Shown here: positions 6,034 to 8,699 of the stretch, one piece after another
Layout: every line of letters begins with the position of its first letter
Position numbering within the stretch: position 1 is the first letter of the stretch
Source: WRMR01 sp031548645
GTDB taxonomy: Bacteria > Planctomycetota > Planctomycetia > Pirellulales > Thermoguttaceae
NCBI GenBank assembly: GCA_031548645.1
Contig: JAVBQX010000096.1
Span: forward strand, 1 to 8,699
Reading direction: 5' to 3'
DNA: 8,699 nt
Translations under genes and position numbers: made by a program
The notes under the pieces: generated by a model
Database searches by the model: none
Told to the model about the DNA's origin: nothing
What the model saw: the letters and a program-made list of their open reading frames with translations, nothing else

Positions 6034-6810
6034 TCAGTCGATCGCAATGGCGCCTTCGGTGAAGACGGCGTGGCAGTGTTCGCAATTTTCCTTCATCGTG
6101 GTGAAGGCTTTTTTGAAATCGTCGAAGGAGACGTCGCCTTTTTCATAACCGTGAACGGCGGCGTTGGCCTTCAGGGCCGAATCGCGGAAATCCTGGGCGA
6201 ACTTGACCCACTGGTCCTTTTCATTCGGCTTGATCGTTTCGTCGTAGTTGGGCGTCAGGCCCTGCGAAATGGCGGCCAGCGTCGCGGTTCCGGCGGCGAC
6301 GTTCGGGACGCCGCGTTTGAGCGTCGCGTCGTTGCGAACGTAACGGGTCATGCCCGTGTTGATGCGCGGCACGGCGAGTTTCATGGCCGGGGCCATTTCG
6401 GCCACTTTCTTCCATTCCAGCTTGTCGGCCGATTTCTTCCCGGCGGCGGCTTGCAGATCGGCGACCGCGGTCTTGGCGGCGGCCAGATCCTTCGCGGCGG
6501 CGACGGCCTGCGCGGCCTTGATGATTTCCGGAGCCGCGGCCTTGTATTTACCGTCTTCCTCCGACATGCCGAGCGACAGGGCGACGAGGATCAGCGCGTT
6601 CGCGTCACGGCCCAACACGGTGGAATCCGCGGCGAAATCCTTGCTGGCCGCCAGGTCTTCCATGTCCTTGTCGAATTCCTTGAGGTAATAGTCCACCTGG
6701 AAATCCAGGTCGGCGGCCGGCGGAAGCGGCACGGCGTCTTCGGCGGAAAGGGTCAGGGCCGACAGGCAGAGCAAGGGGGCGGCGATCAACGAGCAAAGGG
6801 TCAATTTCAT
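6034..6810 (-). CDS. Periplasmic cytochrome c-like protein with C-terminal CXXCH (258 aa)
   Basis: A signal peptide (MKLTLCSLIAAPLLCLSALT then LSA, about 1-23) directs export. One heme-attachment motif, CEHCH at 243-247, sits 11 residues from the C-terminus in MKENCEHCHAVF. A single C-terminal CXXCH on a helical protein is the arrangement of class II (cytochrome c'-like) cytochromes, where heme is bound through Cys243 and Cys246 with His247 as axial ligand. At 258 residues it is roughly twice the length of a classical cytochrome c'. The first half (about 65-145) looks like a diverged repeat of the second, without a heme motif (inference). It is probably involved in periplasmic electron transfer or small-ligand binding. 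AGGAG at 6819-6823 precedes ATG 6810. No oxidase or dehydrogenase gene lies beside it. Confidence 0.88.
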   Translation of the reverse strand: MKLTLCSLIAAPLLCLSALTLSAEDAVPLPPAADLDFQVDYYLKEFDKDMEDLAASKDFAADSTVLGRDANALILVALSLGMSEEDGKYKAAAPEIIKAAQAVAAAKDLAAAKTAVADLQAAAGKKSADKLEWKKVAEMAPAMKLAVPRINTGMTRYVRNDATLKRGVPNVAAGTATLAAISQGLTPNYDETIKPNEKDQWVKFAQDFRDSALKANAAVHGYEKGDVSFDDFKKAFTTMKENCEHCHAVFTEGAIAID

Positions 6811-7336
6811 GGCTTTTTCTCCTGTGTCATCAGCGAATCATTGTTTTGTACAATTCCCGAACGCGTCTCGGCATATATGCCAGCAAAATCCGGGGATATT
6901 TCGGTCCGTTCAAAAAAATTTCGGCGTTTTTTCCGCAAGCCTGAGTAATCTGGAAAATATGCGTCCGAGTCGACGCAAATGCCACAAAACACTACGCTAC
7001 GGAGGGGCCGCCGTTCGTCGGAAAACCGACTTTTGACATGATACTCGAAATACTTTGAAAAAACCACCCCCACAATGTTGGGAAAAAAGGTTTTCTGCGG
7101 TGTCATTATGGTAATCAAACGAAAATTTATTTTTGATATTTTCACCACGAAGGGCACGAAGAAACGCGAAGGAGTAAAGCAATCGCGGCAAGAAATCGTG
7201 ACGATATGCAATTTTGTATTTCCCCTGCATTTCATTTCGATGTAAGTATTTAATTTACAATAACTTCGTGTCTTTCGTGCTCTTCGTGGTAAAAAGAAAG
7301 ATGCGGAAACCATTTGATCCCCAGTGATGCCGAATC
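6811..7336. other. 526-base AT-rich divergent intergenic region
   Basis: This gap separates the minus-strand cytochrome gene from the plus-strand second sigma gene and must hold the promoters of both. It is visibly richer in A and T than the genes. It contains the inverted repeat at 7144-7290 and a weak 5-bp hairpin GTCGG-AAAA-CCGAC at 7017-7030. An open frame runs on the minus strand (7313-6807), but its translation lacks any domain and spans the repeat, so I do not call a gene. I could not identify a promoter with confidence: TTGACA at 7033-7038 has no matching -10 box at the usual distance. Confidence 0.7.
7144..7290. repeat. Inverted-repeat element with ACCACGAAG-type arms
   Basis: The left arm (7144-7171) reads ACCACGAAGGGCACGAAGAA and onward. 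The reverse complement of the right arm (7264-7290) reads ACCACGAAGAGCACGAAAGA and onward. The arms match closely over about 27 bases and enclose some 90 AT-rich bases. The arm is itself made of CACGAAG-like units. The right arm ends 46 bases before the second sigma start, so the element lies in that gene's likely promoter or leader region. Confidence 0.8.
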
Positions 7337-7828
7337 ATGACACGAAACGGGAAAAACAGGTCGGAAATCGCCGCGTTAATCAAAACGCAGTTACCCGCTC
7401 TGCTCCTGTTTGCGCGGCAGTGGCCGCATGATTCGCCGGAAGATGTTGTTCAAGAGGCGTTTATGCGTCTGCTCGAACAGCCGCATTTGCCAGAAAACGT
7501 GACCGCGTGGCTGTTTGCCGTGGTCAGAAACCTGTCGAACAACCATATTCGTTCCGAAAAACGAAGAAAAAACAGGGAAAATAACAAGTCAGCGCAAAAT
7601 GCAACGTGGTTTTTGACCCCGGAACACGGCTGCGAAACGGACGAAAATCATACGGCGCTGATCGACCAGTTGCAGCAACTGCCGTTTCAGCACCGGGAGG
7701 TGATCGTGGCCAAAATCTGGGGGAAACTCACCTTCGAACAAATCGCCGCAATTCAAGGAACGTCAATCAGTTCCGCCCACCGAACCTATCAGGCGGGATT
7801 GAAATTGCTCCAGGAAAAACTGTTTTAA
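7337..7828 (+). CDS. ECF-type RNA polymerase sigma factor, second copy (163 aa)
   Basis: It has the same two-region layout as the sigma factor at 2710-3243. Region 2 (about 15-80) carries ALLLFARQW, PEDVVQEAFMRLLEQ and AWLFAVVRNLSNNHIRSEKR. Region 4 (about 106-160) carries LQQLPFQHREVIVAKIWGKL and the helix-turn-helix TFEQIAAIQGTSISSAHRTY. Shared blocks with the first copy are LFARQW, EDVV, AF.RL, VVRN, a central WF, REVIVA and WG.LTF, so the two are paralogs. An in-frame stop lies 12 bases upstream of ATG 7337 and no good alternative follows, so the start is well fixed even though no clear Shine-Dalgarno sequence is visible. The coding DNA is more A-rich, with many Lys and Asn codons, than the first copy or the partner gene downstream. 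This hints at a different history or relaxed codon use. Confidence 0.94.
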   Translation: MTRNGKNRSEIAALIKTQLPALLLFARQWPHDSPEDVVQEAFMRLLEQPHLPENVTAWLFAVVRNLSNNHIRSEKRRKNRENNKSAQNATWFLTPEHGCETDENHTALIDQLQQLPFQHREVIVAKIWGKLTFEQIAAIQGTSISSAHRTYQAGLKLLQEKLF

Positions 7829-7841
7829 ATCATTTTTTCTT

Positions 7842-7902
7842 TCTCGCAGAGGCGCATAGGACGCAGAGTGATTTCTCGGCAGTCTCTGCGAACTCCGCGA
7901 GA
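7842..7902. repeat. Inverted-repeat element between the second sigma and its membrane partner
   Basis: The left arm TCTCGCAGAGGCGCATAGGA (from 7842) and the reverse complement of the right arm, TCTCGCGGAGTTCGCAGAGA (from 7902), are clearly related. They form an imperfect palindrome of about 61 bases that fills most of the 88-base gap between the two genes. A short T run (7833-7839) precedes it. It may be a dispersed repeat inserted into the transcription unit, and its RNA stem could lower expression of the downstream gene relative to the sigma gene. Confidence 0.7.
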
Positions 7903-7916
7903 TAAATAAGATAAAT

Positions 7917-8582
7917 ATGAGGCCGAAAATGAAACGAAAAACCAACAAGCCGAACTTCGACCGGCTTGAAGCCCGGCTGGCGGCGCTCGTGCCAATGCCA
8001 GACGATGAACTGGCCGCGAAAATTCTGCTGGCCGCCGAAGACAAAACGCTCCCGTCGCCCGTGCCGGCGCAGGTTTTTACGCAAATGTCGCAACCGGCGC
8101 AACATGCGAGTTGTTTCGCGTCGACGCTTCCGCTTTTGACCGGGCTGGCGGGCGGATTGATCGGTGCGGCGGTCATGTTTTTCGCCGTAACTTTGTTCCT
8201 GCCGCCGAAAGTCGAAATCCGCGAAGTCGTGCGTTATGTGCCGGTGGAATCGCCGCCGGAACCGGAAACGGTCTCCAAAAATGCGGAAACTCCCGGGCCG
8301 GAAGTCGTGCCGGACAAGACGCCGCGTGAAAAGACGCCGGAAAAGCCGCGCGAACTGCCCTGGGTGCTGGCCCTGTTTTATCCGACCCGCTCGCCGCAGG
8401 CGGTGGCGTATCGCGGTCCGGCCGACCTCGACGCGATGATCGAACAGCGGGCACAACTGGCCCGGCAGTCGGCCCTGGCCGAACCGCGGCCGCAACTGCT
8501 GTCCCTCCCCCGAACCAAGGCCGCGCCGTCCGAATTTTCGCCGCTCATGTACCGGGAAACGATTGAAAAATGGAACCTTTAG
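7917..8582 (+). CDS. Single-pass membrane protein, putative anti-sigma factor of the second ECF sigma (221 aa)
   Basis: The cytosolic N-terminus (1-69) has FDRLEARLAALVPMPDDELA and KILLAAEDK, followed by one span at about 70-95 (LPLLTGLAGGLIGAAVMFFA then VTLFL). After it comes KVEIREVVRYVPVESPPEPE, comparable to the RQIVYVEAPVPPSVEP stretch just after the span in 2169-2723. A Pro/Lys/Glu linker (about 112-147) and a tail with DLDAMIEQRAQLARQ and a C-terminal RETIEKWNL follow. Layout and tail resemble the first membrane protein, so I treat the two as paralogs; the anti-sigma role is inferred. No HxxxCxxC zinc motif is present and the only cysteine is C66. ATG 7929, four codons in, is an alternative start because GAGG (7919-7922) stands six bases before it. 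The stop codon's last base begins a heptamer array. Confidence 0.85.
   Translation: MRPKMKRKTNKPNFDRLEARLAALVPMPDDELAAKILLAAEDKTLPSPVPAQVFTQMSQPAQHASCFASTLPLLTGLAGGLIGAAVMFFAVTLFLPPKVEIREVVRYVPVESPPEPETVSKNAETPGPEVVPDKTPREKTPEKPRELPWVLALFYPTRSPQAVAYRGPADLDAMIEQRAQLARQSALAEPRPQLLSLPRTKAAPSEFSPLMYRETIEKWNL
7919..7922 (+). promoter_or_regulatory. Possible ribosome binding site for an alternative start at 7929
   Basis: GAGG is followed by six bases and ATG 7929. The upstream ATG 7917 has no such sequence before it, only A/T-rich DNA. The true protein may therefore begin MKRKTN rather than MRPKMKRKTN. Confidence 0.45.
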
Positions 8583-8699
8583 TGGAGTGTGGAGTGTGGA
8601 GTGTGGAGTGTGGAGTGTGGAGTGTGGAGTGTGGAGTGTGGAGTGTGGAGTGTGGAGTGTGGAGTGTGGAGTGTGGAGTGTGGAGTGTGGAGTGTGGAG
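8582..8699. repeat. Heptanucleotide tandem array (GTGGAGT)n, running off the window
   Basis: From 8582 to the window end the sequence is a perfect 7-base tandem repeat of GTGGAGT: 16 full copies plus 6 bases, with no interruption. It begins on the last base of the stop codon of the second membrane-protein gene. As 7 is not a multiple of 3, every frame reads the same seven-residue cycle (V-E-C-G-V-W-S forward, T-P-H-S-T-L-H reverse) with no stop codon, so automatic gene callers may place false genes here. The true length is unknown because the window ends inside it. Confidence 0.97.

Noticed and set aside
6028..6948. Plus-strand open frame opposite the cytochrome gene
   Set aside because: It is antisense to a gene with signal peptide, CXXCH and ribosome site; the Gly/Arg-rich translation shows no domain.
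7017..7038. Intrinsic terminator (GTCGG-AAAA-CCGAC then TTTT) or TTGACA promoter box
   Set aside because: The stem is only 5 bp and no plus-strand gene ends upstream of it. TTGACA at 7033-7038 has no -10 box at a proper distance.
6807..7313. Minus-strand open frame in the large gap (168 aa)
   Set aside because: It overlaps the cytochrome start, reads through the 7144-7290 inverted repeat, has no ribosome site that I can see, and resembles no known protein.
8582..8699. CRISPR array or repeat-protein gene
   Set aside because: The units are 7 bases long with no spacers, unlike any CRISPR array. The frame is open only because the period is not a multiple of three.

Overview
The window looks like chromosomal DNA from a member of the Planctomycetota, possibly from the Pirellulales side. 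This is inference from three things: a short ECF sigma factor type (LFARQW...EDVV...WL..VVRN...REVIVA..WG.LTF) that I associate with planctomycetes, a long secreted protein of a planctomycete-style hypothetical family, and many dispersed inverted repeats, one of which reads ARSVSDG in translation. No rRNA, tRNA, CRISPR array, transposase or phage gene is visible.

Layout. Six genes from 182 to 6810 all lie on the minus strand. Read in their own direction they are: a C-terminal-CXXCH cytochrome c-like periplasmic protein (6810-6034), a SAM-dependent O-methyltransferase (5908-4904), a secreted NlpC/P60 peptidase with SH3-like domains (4693-3473), an ECF sigma factor (3243-2710), an overlapping single-membrane-span protein that is probably its anti-sigma factor (2723-2169), and a 566-residue secreted protein of unknown function (1882-182). 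After a 526-base AT-rich gap come two plus-strand genes: a second ECF sigma factor (7337-7828) and a second single-span putative anti-sigma factor (7917-8582). The window ends inside a heptanucleotide tandem array that starts on the last base of that gene's stop codon.

How the genes may work together. The two sigma/membrane-protein pairs look like paralogous copies of one signalling module. Each has a cytosolic sigma factor followed by a protein with a cytosolic N-terminus, one membrane span, a similar juxtamembrane stretch rich in V, P and E, and a periplasmic tail. Neither membrane protein has the usual zinc-binding anti-sigma motif. In the first module the next co-directional gene encodes a secreted protein, so a three-gene unit (sigma, membrane regulator, exported partner or target) is plausible. 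The corresponding third gene of the second module, if it exists, would lie just beyond the right edge. The peptidase, methyltransferase and cytochrome show no obvious functional link to each other or to the sigma modules.

Non-coding DNA. Every intergenic gap holds a repeat: imperfect or perfect inverted-repeat elements at 44-139, 1958-2139, 3386-3406, 4743-4877, 5922-6029, 7144-7290 and 7842-7902, plus the heptamer array at 8582-8699. At least three belong to one family sharing an AATGGCAGCC-type end or its related core. The others appear to be distinct families. This density of repeats, confined to gaps, is the most unusual feature of the window alongside the duplicated sigma module.
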